From Bordetella parapertussis (GTDB taxonomy: Bacteria; Pseudomonadota; Gammaproteobacteria; Burkholderiales; Casimicrobiaceae): a DNA stretch of 64,000 nucleotides. Where the stretch lies: the NCBI GenBank assembly GCA_943331295.2, contig CALQLA020000008.1:1-64000 (forward strand), read 5' to 3'. Below are positions 18,194 through 25,639 of the stretch, one piece after another. The translations under genes and the position numbers were made by a program. The notes under the pieces were generated by a model that ran no database searches, was not told the DNA's origin, and saw only the letters and a list, made by a program, of their open reading frames with translations. The first letter of the stretch is position 1; each line of letters starts with the position of its first letter.

Positions 18194-18472
18194 ATGCATT
18201 TCCTCGTCGTCGCCACTGATGGCACCGATGCCGACGCGCCCGCGCGGCGGGCCCGTGCGCGGCCCGCGCACGTGGCGGTCATCGGGCAACTGAAGGACGC
18301 GGGCCACTTCACGCTCGGCGGCCACACGCTCGACGACGCGGAGCGGATCATCGGCTCGGCCGTGATTTTCGAATTTCCCTCGCGCGCGGAACTCGACGCG
18401 TACCTCGCGCGGGAGCCCTATGCGGTGCAGGGCGTCTGGCAGCACGTCACCGTCACCCGGATCAACCTCTGA
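18194..18472 (+). CDS. YCII-related small protein
   Basis: 92 residues with the YCII pattern: MHFLVVATDG at the start, a central HVAVIGQLKDAGHF, and AYLAREPYAVQGVWQHVTVTRI at the end. The family shares the dimeric ferredoxin-like fold of muconolactone isomerase and chloromuconolactone dehalogenase. Members near catabolic genes may be small lyases or dehalogenases. The His and Asp residues usual for the family pocket are present. AAGGATCGAAGCC precedes the ATG. It lies inside the operon, 11 bases after the SDR. The reaction is unknown. Confidence 0.82.
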   Translation: MHFLVVATDGTDADAPARRARARPAHVAVIGQLKDAGHFTLGGHTLDDAERIIGSAVIFEFPSRAELDAYLAREPYAVQGVWQHVTVTRINL

Positions 18473-18505
18473 TCGTCCACCGTCGTCAACCCTTGGGAGT
18501 CCGTC

Positions 18506-19093
18506 ATGTCCAGTCCCGGCATTGATCATTCCGTGCGAGCCTGCGCGATGGCGCTGATCGAAACCATCAACCGATACGATTCGGACCGCGACGCAGGCAA
18601 GCTGCGCGCCGGACTGCTGCGCGCGACGAAGCCCGTGCTCGACCGGCCCGACCTGCAGGCGCTGGGCGCCAAGCGCCAGGCGAACCACATCGACAACTCG
18701 CGGTGGCTGTACTACGACGGCCAGCTGTCGGTGACGCTCGACGAGTTCCCGATCGGCAAGTTCATTCCGCCGCACGACCACGGCGTCTGGGAGGCGCTGA
18801 TCCTCGTCAGCGGCCGCCTGCGCCACACCGTGTACGACCGCGCCGACGACGGCAAGACCCCGGGTCACGCCGAGCTGCGCATCGTCGAGGACATCGAGAT
18901 GGAACCCGGCGAGATCACGATGGTCGTGCCGCCCGGCGACATCCACAGCTTCAAGGCGCTGGCCGCGGGCACCTTCGTGATTACCATCGTCGGCGGCGAG
19001 TACAGCCCGACGCGCCACTACTACCGAACCGAGGACAACACGTACGCGGTGCGCACGCCGAAGGCGCTGCGCGAATCGGGCGTGCTCGCCTGA
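18506..19093 (+). CDS. Cupin protein of the cysteine-dioxygenase-like group
   Basis: A 195-residue cupin. Three likely iron-binding histidines are visible: H90 and H92 in IPPHDHGVWEAL and H147 in PPGDIHSFKA. This 3-His arrangement is typical of thiol dioxygenases (cysteine and 3-mercaptopropionate dioxygenase) and related 3-His cupins. The family would add oxygen to a thiol to give a sulfinate, or cleave a C-C bond in relatives. A GGGAG ribosome binding site lies about 5 bases before the ATG. With a glutaredoxin-type protein and a TauD-like oxygenase nearby, a sulfur-containing substrate is possible but unproven. Confidence 0.83.
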   Translation: MSSPGIDHSVRACAMALIETINRYDSDRDAGKLRAGLLRATKPVLDRPDLQALGAKRQANHIDNSRWLYYDGQLSVTLDEFPIGKFIPPHDHGVWEALILVSGRLRHTVYDRADDGKTPGHAELRIVEDIEMEPGEITMVVPPGDIHSFKALAAGTFVITIVGGEYSPTRHYYRTEDNTYAVRTPKALRESGVLA

Positions 19094-19131
19094 ACCCGCA
19101 GCGGCCGCGCAGGATCACCGGGAATTCGGGC

Positions 19132-20049
19132 ATGGACCTCGCAACGGACACCATCGGCTTCATCGGCCTGGGCGCCATCGGCCGGCCGATCGCCGCGCGG
19201 CTGGCCGGCGAGGGCCGCCGGCTGGCGGTGTTCGATGTCCGCCCGGATGCCGCCGACCCGTTTCGCGGCGACGCGCTGGTCGCGGCGTCGCCCCGGGCAG
19301 TCGGCGACGCCGCGGACGTCGTCTTCGGCTGCCTTGCCGCCGCCGACGCGCATCGCGCCGCCCTCCTCGGCCCGGACGGCCTGGTGCACGGATCGCGCGT
19401 GAAGGCGTACGTGCACCTCGGCACCGTCGGGCCCCGACTCGTCGGCGAACTCGCCGCCGCGCTGGCGCAGCGCGGCATCGCGACGATCGACGCGCCGGTC
19501 ACCGGCGGTGTCGGCCGCGCCGCGAACGGCACACTGACGACCATCGTCGCGGGCCACCGTGGCCTGTTCGACGCGCTGGCGCCGCTGCTGCGGCGCTACG
19601 CCAGCAAGATCGTCTGGCTGGGACCGCGCCTGGGCGGCGCGCAGGTGATGAAGCTCGTCAACAATGCGGTTTCGTTCGCGAACCTGGCCGCCGCCTGCGA
19701 GGCGATGCTTGTCGGCGCCAAGGCCGGCCTCGACCCCGCGGCGATGCTCGACGTCCTCAACAGCGGCAGCGGGCAGAACAGCGCAACGCTGATGAAGATC
19801 CCGAGCGACGTGCTGACGGGAAAGTTCGACTTCGGCGGCGCACTCGGCATCGTGATGAAGGACTACACGGCGTTCCTCGAGGAGGCCGAGGCGCAGGGCG
19901 TCGAGCCGCGGATCGGCCGCGCGATCTTCGAGTCGTACGCGGCCGCGCAGGCGCTGGCGTCGGCATCGGGCGACGTGACCGAGGTGATCCGGCCGATGGA
20001 GATCGCGGCCGGGATCGAGCTGCGCACCGTCGCCGGCGGCACCGGCTGA
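19132..20049 (+). CDS. 3-hydroxyisobutyrate dehydrogenase-like NAD(P) oxidoreductase
   Basis: A 305-residue beta-hydroxyacid dehydrogenase. The N-terminal Rossmann motif is IGFIGLGAIGRPIAARL, the substrate loop DAPVTGGVGRAANG and the catalytic Lys helix AQVMKLVNNAV, all in family order. The family oxidises 3-hydroxyisobutyrate, tartronate semialdehyde, 6-phosphogluconate-like or imine substrates with NAD(P). ATG 19132 follows CCGGGAATTCGGGC. It is the last enzyme gene before the ABC transporter genes, 134 bases upstream of the binding protein, and may carry out the final oxidation of the pathway. Confidence 0.9.
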   Translation: MDLATDTIGFIGLGAIGRPIAARLAGEGRRLAVFDVRPDAADPFRGDALVAASPRAVGDAADVVFGCLAAADAHRAALLGPDGLVHGSRVKAYVHLGTVGPRLVGELAAALAQRGIATIDAPVTGGVGRAANGTLTTIVAGHRGLFDALAPLLRRYASKIVWLGPRLGGAQVMKLVNNAVSFANLAAACEAMLVGAKAGLDPAAMLDVLNSGSGQNSATLMKIPSDVLTGKFDFGGALGIVMKDYTAFLEEAEAQGVEPRIGRAIFESYAAAQALASASGDVTEVIRPMEIAAGIELRTVAGGTG

Positions 20050-20183
20050 ATGATGCGACAGGACGGCGCGGCAGCACGTCGCGAACGCCCCCGAGATCGG
20101 CCGGCACGCGCCGCGCCGGTTCCGAACAATCCTTGGGCCGGCGCGAACGCGCCGCGCCGGCGACATCCAACCGGAGGAAAGTC

Positions 20184-21233
20184 ATGATGGCCAGACCTGC
20201 AGGAAGACTCATCGCGCTGCTGCTCGGCTGCACAGCGCTCGCGTTCGGCACGCCGGCGGCGCAGGCGCAGCCCGCGCCGACCAAGGTGACGATGACGCTG
20301 GGCAGCGACGGCTACCACTACCTGCTGCACTACATCACCGAAGGCGCCGGCCTCTACAAGGCGGAGGGGCTGACCGTCGAGATCGTCCGCTTCACGTCTG
20401 GCGCCAAGATCATCGCCTCCGTGCTCGGCGGCAGCGCCGACGCGTCGATGGTCAATATCGGCAACTCGACGCTCGCGATCCAGAAGGGCGGCGACATCGC
20501 GACGATCGCGACGCTCTACACGATCATGCCGTTTGCGGTCGTGCTGTCGAACGACGCGCTGAAGAAAACCGGGATCAACCCGGCCATGCCGCTCGACGAG
20601 CGGATCAGGAAGCTCCAGGGCCTGAAGATCGCCACCACCGGGCCCGGCTCGGGGACCGACCAGTTCATCCGCACGCTGTTCGTCGCCCGCGGGATGAACC
20701 CGGACAAGGAAGTCACGCTGCAGACGCTGGGCGACGGCGGCACGATGCTCGCCGCGATGGAAGCGAAGGCGGTCGACGGCTTCGTGCTTGGGGCGCCGGT
20801 GACCAACCAGTCGGTGCAGAAGGGCCTCGGCAAGATCGCGATCAGCGGCATTGCCGGCGAAGTGCCCGAGTTCAACGGCCTCACGTATCTCGGGCTGATC
20901 GCCAGCCGCGAGGCCATCGAGAAGAAGCGCCCGGCCCTGCTCGCGATGGTGCGCGCGCTGACCCGCGGCATCAAGTTCGTCAAGGACAACCCGGCGGAAG
21001 CAAAGCGGCTGGCGCGCGGGCACTTCTCGGAACTCGACGACGCGACGTTCAACGAGTCCTATGCCGAGCACATCAAGGGCATTCCGGACACGCCGCTCCT
21101 CTCGCCGGAGCAGTACCAGCAGACAGTGAAGGCCTACCTGCTCGGGACCAAGACGCAACTGACGGTACCCTACGACAAGGCGTTCTACCCCGAATTCGCG
21201 CGGCAGGCGCAGAAGGAAATCCTTGGCCGCTAG
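20184..21233 (+). CDS. ABC transporter binding protein, NMT1/THI5-like (TauA/SsuA type)
   Basis: A 349-residue periplasmic binding protein. A signal peptide of about 28 residues ends in AAQAQ and is followed by KVTMTLGSDGYHYLLHYITEG. The body shows the NMT1-like pattern: GLYKAEGLTVEIV, GSADASMVNIGNSTLAIQKG and TTGPGSGTDQFIRTLFVARG. Relatives bind taurine, alkanesulfonates, nitrate, thiamine precursors or aromatic acids. GGAGGAAA lies 4 bases before ATG 20184. It heads the import cassette that completes the operon. The ligand is presumably the compound broken down by the upstream enzymes. Confidence 0.92.
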   Translation: MMARPAGRLIALLLGCTALAFGTPAAQAQPAPTKVTMTLGSDGYHYLLHYITEGAGLYKAEGLTVEIVRFTSGAKIIASVLGGSADASMVNIGNSTLAIQKGGDIATIATLYTIMPFAVVLSNDALKKTGINPAMPLDERIRKLQGLKIATTGPGSGTDQFIRTLFVARGMNPDKEVTLQTLGDGGTMLAAMEAKAVDGFVLGAPVTNQSVQKGLGKIAISGIAGEVPEFNGLTYLGLIASREAIEKKRPALLAMVRALTRGIKFVKDNPAEAKRLARGHFSELDDATFNESYAEHIKGIPDTPLLSPEQYQQTVKAYLLGTKTQLTVPYDKAFYPEFARQAQKEILGR

Positions 21234-21263
21234 GCCCGCCGCGGCGGCGGCTCGCATCGATTC

Positions 21264-22031
21264 GTGACGGCACGGCACGTGGAACGCAGCACCGTCCTCT
21301 GGCAGGTCGCGTTCGGCGCCGGGCTGCTGCTCGCGTGGCACGCCTGCGGCCTCGTCTTCGGCACCGCGTGGATCAGTTCGCCGGGGCTGGTGGGCAAGCG
21401 CCTGGGCGACTGGATGACGCACGACGCGATCTACCTGCACACGGCGACGACGGTTGCCGAGATGCTCGCCGGCCTCGCCGCCGGCGTCGTGCTCGGCGCC
21501 GTCTGCGGCATCCTGCTGGGGATGTCGCGGCTGGTGGCGAACGTGCTGCGCCCGCTCGTGTTCGCGGTCTACAGCATCCCCTTGGTCTCCCTCGCCCCGC
21601 TGCTGATCATGATCTTCGGGATCGACATGCTGCCCAAGATCGTGCTGGTGGCGACCGTCGTGTTCTTCCTCGTGCTCTTCAACACGATGAAAGGCGTCGA
21701 CCTGGTCGACCCGGATACGATCGACGTCCTCCGGCTGATGGGCGGGACCTGGGACGAGTCGTTCCGGAAGGTGCTGCTGCCCGGCTGCATGGTCTGGATC
21801 CTCTCCGGCGTGAAGGTGGCGCTGCCCTACGCGCTGGTCGCCGCGACCGTCGGCGAGATGATGGCGTCGCGCCGCGGGCTGGGACTGCTGCTGAGCGAAT
21901 CCGGGCAGAAGTTCGACGTCACGTCGATCTACGCGGTCCTCTTCATCCTGACGGTGCTGGGGCTCGTGATCGCCGAGACCGGCAACCGGCTCGAGGGAAC
22001 GCTGCTCCGCTGGCGCCGGAAACATGACTGA
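21264..22031 (+). CDS. ABC transporter permease (SsuC/TauC type)
   Basis: 255 residues with about six membrane helices. The BPD_transp_1 coupling loop for contact with the ATPase lies around LMGGTWDESFRKVLLPGCM. YSIPLVSLAPLLIMIFG is typical of the nitrate/sulfonate/taurine permease group. The start is GTG 21264, 30 bases after the binding-protein gene, with no strong ribosome binding site; a second GTG lies at 21279. The stop overlaps the ATPase gene by 8 bases. A second, different permease follows the ATPase, so the channel is probably a heterodimer. Confidence 0.9.
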   Translation: MTARHVERSTVLWQVAFGAGLLLAWHACGLVFGTAWISSPGLVGKRLGDWMTHDAIYLHTATTVAEMLAGLAAGVVLGAVCGILLGMSRLVANVLRPLVFAVYSIPLVSLAPLLIMIFGIDMLPKIVLVATVVFFLVLFNTMKGVDLVDPDTIDVLRLMGGTWDESFRKVLLPGCMVWILSGVKVALPYALVAATVGEMMASRRGLGLLLSESGQKFDVTSIYAVLFILTVLGLVIAETGNRLEGTLLRWRRKHD

Positions 22032-22872
22032 GGGACCCGACGTGGAAACACAAGCCGCCGCCCCGAGGCAGGGCGCGCCTGTCGCCGGCGCCATGATCTC
22101 GCTGCAGGACGCGGGCAAGGCGTTCTCGGCCCGCGGCCGGACGCTGCGCGCGCTGGAGCCGCTGTCGCTCGACGTGCGGCCGCACGAGTTCGTGGCGCTG
22201 GTCGGTCCCAGCGGCTGCGGCAAGTCGACGATCCTCAACCTCGTCGCCGGCCTCCTCCGGCCGACCGAAGGGGCGGTCCGCTACCACGGCGCCGAGGTCG
22301 CGGGCCCCAACGTCCGCGTCGGGTACATGACGCAGAAGGACACGCTGCTGCCGTGGCGCAACGTCCACGACAACGTCGGCCTCGCGCTCGAGCTCCGGAT
22401 CCGCCGGACGTCGCCGGCGGCGGCCGCCGAGCGGATCGCGGCGATGATCGACCTGGTCGGGCTGAACGGCTTCGAAAAGCACTACCCGGGCGAGCTGTCG
22501 GGCGGCATGAGGAAGCGCGCGGCGCTCGCGCGGACGCTGATCTACGAGCCGGAAACGCTGCTGATGGACGAGCCGTTCGGCGCGCTCGACGCCCAGCTGC
22601 GCCTCCTGATGATGGACCAGCTGCAGCGGCTGACGCAGGCGCGGCGGATCACCGTGATGTTCGTCACGCACGACCTGGGCGAGGCGATCGCGCTCGCCGA
22701 CCGCGTCGTGATCATGAGCGCGCGGCCGGGACGCATCCGGCGGATCCGCGAGATCCCGCTGCCGCGTCCCCGGGACGTCTTCAGCATCCGCTTCACGCCG
22801 GAGTTCGCGCACCTGTACGAGGAGCTCTGGAACGAGCTGAAGGACGAAGTCGCGAAGGGCACCGACAATTGA
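22024..22872 (+). CDS. ABC transporter ATP-binding protein (SsuB/TauB type)
   Basis: A 282-residue ATPase with all motifs: Walker A VGPSGCGKST, the Q-loop YMTQKDTLLPW, the signature LSGGMRKRAALARTL, Walker B LLMDEPFGALDAQ and the H-switch FVTHDLGEA. The Q-loop and EP-FGALD layout match the nitrate/sulfonate/taurine importer group. Residues 1-25 form a short Ala/Pro-rich leader. Its ATG overlaps the end of the first permease gene, and the second permease starts 43 bases after its stop. It powers import by the cassette. Confidence 0.95.
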   Translation: MTEGPDVETQAAAPRQGAPVAGAMISLQDAGKAFSARGRTLRALEPLSLDVRPHEFVALVGPSGCGKSTILNLVAGLLRPTEGAVRYHGAEVAGPNVRVGYMTQKDTLLPWRNVHDNVGLALELRIRRTSPAAAAERIAAMIDLVGLNGFEKHYPGELSGGMRKRAALARTLIYEPETLLMDEPFGALDAQLRLLMMDQLQRLTQARRITVMFVTHDLGEAIALADRVVIMSARPGRIRRIREIPLPRPRDVFSIRFTPEFAHLYEELWNELKDEVAKGTDN

Positions 22873-22915
22873 CGCCGCGCGGAATGGGACAAAGGCGGGG
22901 ACCAGGGCGGCGACC

Positions 22916-23746
22916 ATGGCGCTGACCGCAGGGGTGCCGCAGCCGCGCCGCGTTGCGCCGCCCGACGGCGGCCAGCCTCCGCTGGCGGTGCGCATCCTTG
23001 CCGACCCGAAGGGCATCGCCGTCGCACGGGTGCTGCTGGTCGCCGCCGTCCTTGGTGCGCTCGAGCTCTTTCCGTGGCCGGCATCCGCCAGGTTGTGGAT
23101 GATCAAGCCGTCGGCGATCGGCGCGACGCTGTGGACGTGGCTCGTCGACGGGCTGATCTGGGAGCACCTGTCGGCGACGATGGTGACGATGTCGCTGGGC
23201 TACGCGATCGGCTGCGCGCTCGGTGTCGGCGGCGGCCTGGCGCTGGGCCTGCTCCCGCGCGTGAACCGGGTCCTCGCGCCCTACCTCGCGGCAGCGAACG
23301 CGCTGCCGAAGATCGCCCTGGCGCCGCTGCTCATCATCCTGTTCGGACTGGGCTACGCGGCCAAGATTCCGCTGGTCGCGGCGACCGTCTTCTTCCTCGT
23401 CCTCAACTCGACGCTCGACGGGGTGAAGAGCGCCGACCCCGACACCGTCGACTGCATGAAGCTGATGGGCGCGACGCGCTACGAGACGATCCGCAAGCTG
23501 CTGCTGCCGAGCGCGCTGCCTTGGGTGTTCACCGGCATGCGCATCGCGGTGCGGTATGCGTTCACCAACACGATCCTCGCCGAGCTGATCGCCGCCAACA
23601 GCGGCCTGGGCTACCTGATCGAATCGAACGCCGCGCGCTTCGACGCCACCGGCACCTATGCCGCGGTGCTGGTGCTCGTCATCGTCAGCGTCTCCCTGAC
23701 GGAGATCCTGGTGCGGGCGGAACGCCGGCTGGCCGCGCGGCGATAG
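22916..23746 (+). CDS. ABC transporter permease, second subunit
   Basis: 276 residues, about six membrane helices, again of the SsuC/TauC type, with the coupling loop LMGATRYETIRKLLLPSALP. It clearly differs from the first permease of the cassette, especially over its 40-residue N-terminal extension. It is the last gene of the plus-strand accessory operon. It converges on rplI, and the gap holds a strong bidirectional hairpin. Two permeases with one ATPase imply a heterodimeric channel, unusual for this importer subgroup, where permease homodimers are common. Confidence 0.9.
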   Translation: MALTAGVPQPRRVAPPDGGQPPLAVRILADPKGIAVARVLLVAAVLGALELFPWPASARLWMIKPSAIGATLWTWLVDGLIWEHLSATMVTMSLGYAIGCALGVGGGLALGLLPRVNRVLAPYLAAANALPKIALAPLLIILFGLGYAAKIPLVAATVFFLVLNSTLDGVKSADPDTVDCMKLMGATRYETIRKLLLPSALPWVFTGMRIAVRYAFTNTILAELIAANSGLGYLIESNAARFDATGTYAAVLVLVIVSVSLTEILVRAERRLAARR

Positions 23747-23809
23747 GTCGCGCCCCGCCGCAACGGCTCACCTGCGGCGGCCGGCCATGACAGCCCGCCG
23801 CCGCCATCA

Positions 23810-23843
23810 ATGAAGAAGGGGCCGCGAGCGGCCCCTTCTTCAT
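23810..23843. terminator. Bidirectional hairpin terminator between the ABC operon and rplI
   Basis: A perfect 15-base-pair stem (23810-23824 with 23829-23843) closes a CGAG loop. One arm ends in an A-rich and the other in a T-rich half (GAAG/CTTC), so it can serve both convergent transcripts. It starts 18 bases past the rplI stop and 63 bases past the last permease stop. Its position marks the end of the ribosomal operon right after rplI. Confidence 0.85.
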
Positions 23844-23861
23844 GTGCGGCAGGGCGGCGGC

Positions 23862-24320
23862 TTACTGCCCGCTGTGATCCCCGAGCACGCTGACCGTGAT
23901 GGTCGCCGACGCGTCGCTGTGCAGCGCGACGACGAGCGGGTAGTCGCCCACCTGCTTCAGCGGGCCCGCCGGCATGCGGATGTCGGACTTCTCGACCGCG
24001 AAGCCCTGGGCCTTCAGCGCCTCCATGATGTCGGCATTGGTGACGGAGCCGAACAGGCGGCCATCGACGCCCGACTTCTGGGTGATCTGGACCAGCAGGC
24101 CTTCGAGCCTCGCCACCTGCGCCTGCGCTTCGGCCAGCTTGTCGGCGGCGATCTTCTCCAGGTCCGCGCGCTTGGCTTCGAGCAGCTTGACGTTCTCCGG
24201 CGTGGCGCGCTTGGCCTTCCCTTGCGGGATCAGGAAGTTGCGGGCGTAGCCGTGCTTGACCTTGACCACGTCGCCCAGGTTGCCGACGTTGACGATTTTC
24301 TCGAGCAGAATGATTTGCAT
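23862..24320 (-). CDS. rplI: 50S ribosomal protein L9
   Basis: A 152-residue L9 with the diagnostic N-terminus [19 protein letters not shown], the RNA-binding [15 protein letters not shown] segment, a central connecting helix (about 41-75) and a C-terminal domain with [12 protein letters not shown]. It binds 23S rRNA near the L1 stalk. It is the last gene of the rpsF-priB-rpsR-rplI operon, 13 bases after rpsR. A terminator follows at once, in place of the dnaB gene that often comes next in related genomes. Confidence 0.98.
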   Translation of the reverse strand: MQIILLEKIVNVGNLGDVVKVKHGYARNFLIPQGKAKRATPENVKLLEAKRADLEKIAADKLAEAQAQVARLEGLLVQITQKSGVDGRLFGSVTNADIMEALKAQGFAVEKSDIRMPAGPLKQVGDYPLVVALHSDASATITVSVLGDHSGQ

Positions 24321-24333
24321 CGGGGGCCTCCGC

Positions 24334-24627
24334 TCAGTGCAGGTCGGTGTACGGGACGAGCGCGAGGAAACGCGCGCGCTTGATCGCCGTCGACAGCTGG
24401 CGCTGGTAGCGCGCCTTCGTCCCGGTGATACGCGCCGGCATGATCTTGCCGTTTTCCTGGATGAAGTCCTTCAGGATCTCGATGTCCTTGTAGTCGATTT
24501 CCTTCACGCCTTCGGCGGTGAAGCGACAGAACTTCTTGCGCTTGAACAGGTTGTTTCCGCGCTCGCGCTTCTTCAGGTCCTTGCCGTTCTTGCCTTTGCC
24601 TTTACCTCTACCCAGGGGACGGGGCAT
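24334..24627 (-). CDS. rpsR: 30S ribosomal protein S18
   Basis: 97 residues. The core [23 protein letters not shown] and the RNA-binding end [29 protein letters not shown] are typical of S18. The N-terminus carries a 20-residue basic Gly/Lys-rich extension ([21 protein letters not shown]), longer than in E. coli. S18 pairs with S6 on the 30S platform, and the S6 gene lies two genes upstream in the same operon. A GAAAGGA ribosome binding site lies upstream of the ATG. Confidence 0.97.
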   Translation of the reverse strand: MPRPLGRGKGKGKNGKDLKKRERGNNLFKRKKFCRFTAEGVKEIDYKDIEILKDFIQENGKIMPARITGTKARYQRQLSTAIKRARFLALVPYTDLH

Positions 24628-24638
24628 GGTCTTTCCTT

Positions 24639-24968
24639 TCAGTTTTGGTGCAGCAATTCGAATTCGTTCACGTGCAGCGCGAGGGTGATGCCGGTCCGGT
24701 AGCGCCTTGCGAGGAAGCCGGTGCAGCGCACCGCGGTTCCGTTCGCCAGCGCCGCCAGCGACTTCGCCGGCTCACCGAACGCGACGGCCGTCAGCTCGCA
24801 GTCGACGTTCCGCTCGCCGCCGGCTTCGGGCTGGATCGACGCATGCCGCAGCGTGCATTCCAGCGCCGGGATTCCGGCCGGGGTGTAGCGAAGGTCGCCG
24901 CGTTCCGCGAGCGTTGCGTCCAGCACCAGCCGGTTCGCGCCGCTCCTGTGGCCGTTCTCATGATGCAC
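24639..24968 (-). CDS. priB: Primosomal replication protein N
   Basis: A 109-residue single-OB-fold DNA-binding protein of the PriB family. [31 protein letters not shown] matches the family start, and the end [27 protein letters not shown] matches its last strands. PriB helps restart stalled forks with PriA and DnaT-like loaders. The most plausible start is GTG 24968, 24 bases past the rpsF stop; there is no in-frame ATG near the conserved beginning. Position between rpsF and rpsR is standard for beta- and gammaproteobacteria. Confidence 0.9.
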   Translation of the reverse strand: MHHENGHRSGANRLVLDATLAERGDLRYTPAGIPALECTLRHASIQPEAGGERNVDCELTAVAFGEPAKSLAALANGTAVRCTGFLARRYRTGITLALHVNEFELLHQN

Positions 24969-24992
24969 GTGGGATCTGGGTGGCGAGACGCG

Positions 24993-25478
24993 TTACGCCG
25001 CGGTCGGCGCAGCGGGCGCGCTTTCGGGCGCACGCTCGGCGCGCGGGGGGCGCTCGCCACGGTCGCCACGGTCGCCACGGTCGCCACGGTCGCCGCGGTC
25101 CGGCCGGTCGCCGCGATCACCGCGCTCGCCACGCTCGCCGTCACGATCGGTGCGCGGCTTTTCCTCGCGCATCATCGGCGACGGCTCGACGGCGGCCGCC
25201 TTCATCGCGACGATGAGGTGGCGCAGCACCGCGTCGTTGAACTTGAACGCGTGCTCGAGCTCGGCCAGCGTTTCCTGGTCGCACTCGATGTTGAACATGA
25301 CGTAGTGCGCCTTGTGGACCTTGGCGATCGGGTAGGCGAGCTGGCGCCGGCCCCAGTCCTCGAGGCGATGGATCTTCCCCGTCTTGGCGGTGACCATCGC
25401 GCGGTACCGCTCGATCATCGCGGGCACCTGCTCGCTCTGGTCGGGGTGCACGATGAAAACGACTTCGTAATGACGCAT
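24993..25478 (-). CDS. rpsF: 30S ribosomal protein S6 with a repetitive RGD-rich tail
   Basis: 161 residues. The first about 100 form a normal S6 ([19 protein letters not shown], then [24 protein letters not shown]). The last about 55 are a charged low-complexity tail of repeated RGD and RGE triplets followed by Pro/Ala. S6 is near 100 residues in many species; E. coli has a shorter acidic tail to which RimK adds glutamates. No RimK target-like poly-Glu is seen here. The tail is encoded by a tandem DNA repeat. AGGAGTGTTCTGC precedes the ATG. First gene of the operon. Confidence 0.96.
   Translation of the reverse strand: MRHYEVVFIVHPDQSEQVPAMIERYRAMVTAKTGKIHRLEDWGRRQLAYPIAKVHKAHYVMFNIECDQETLAELEHAFKFNDAVLRHLIVAMKAAAVEPSPMMREEKPRTDRDGERGERGDRGDRPDRGDRGDRGDRGDRGERPPRAERAPESAPAAPTAA
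25052..25135 (-). repeat. Short tandem repeat encoding the S6 tail
   Basis: A 9-base unit (GGTCGCCAC on the plus strand) repeats almost perfectly about five times from 25052 to 25098, then decays into diverged copies up to about 25135. Being a multiple of three it keeps the frame and encodes the repeated Arg-Gly-Asp triplets of S6. Such repeats expand and contract by slippage, so tail length is likely to vary among strains. Confidence 0.85.
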
Positions 25479-25573
25479 GCAGAACACTCCTCTTGGTCGA
25501 TTGAGCTGCCGGGCTTCGTTGCCGGCGGCTGGTGGCCTCCCCGTCTGCGGCGGGTGAGGCAAGGGAACCGTCG

Positions 25574-25602
25574 ATTGTATCCGCTTTCGCTTTGTAGAAC
25601 AA
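25574..25602 (-). promoter_or_regulatory. Predicted sigma-70 promoter of the rpsF operon
   Basis: On the minus strand, TTGTTC (25602-25597) and TACAAT (25579-25574) are separated by exactly 17 bases, close to consensus at both boxes. Transcription would start near 25567, giving a leader of about 90 bases before rpsF. This is the best promoter match I found in the window and fits a strongly expressed ribosomal operon. Confidence 0.65.
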
Positions 25603-25639
25603 GGGGCTAGCGATTGCCCGCGGTGGGCGCGGCGGCGAA

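Noticed and set aside
7147-23861. Integrative conjugative element or prophage
   Set aside because: No integrase, relaxase, type IV secretion, phage structural gene, tRNA or attachment-site repeat was found at either end.
25052-25135. Regular repeats that could suggest a CRISPR array
   Set aside because: The unit is 9 bases, contiguous and in frame within rpsF, with no spacers.
25055-25135. RGD cell-adhesion motif in the S6 tail
   Set aside because: RGD here comes from a slippage repeat in a cytoplasmic ribosomal protein, so integrin-type binding has no support.
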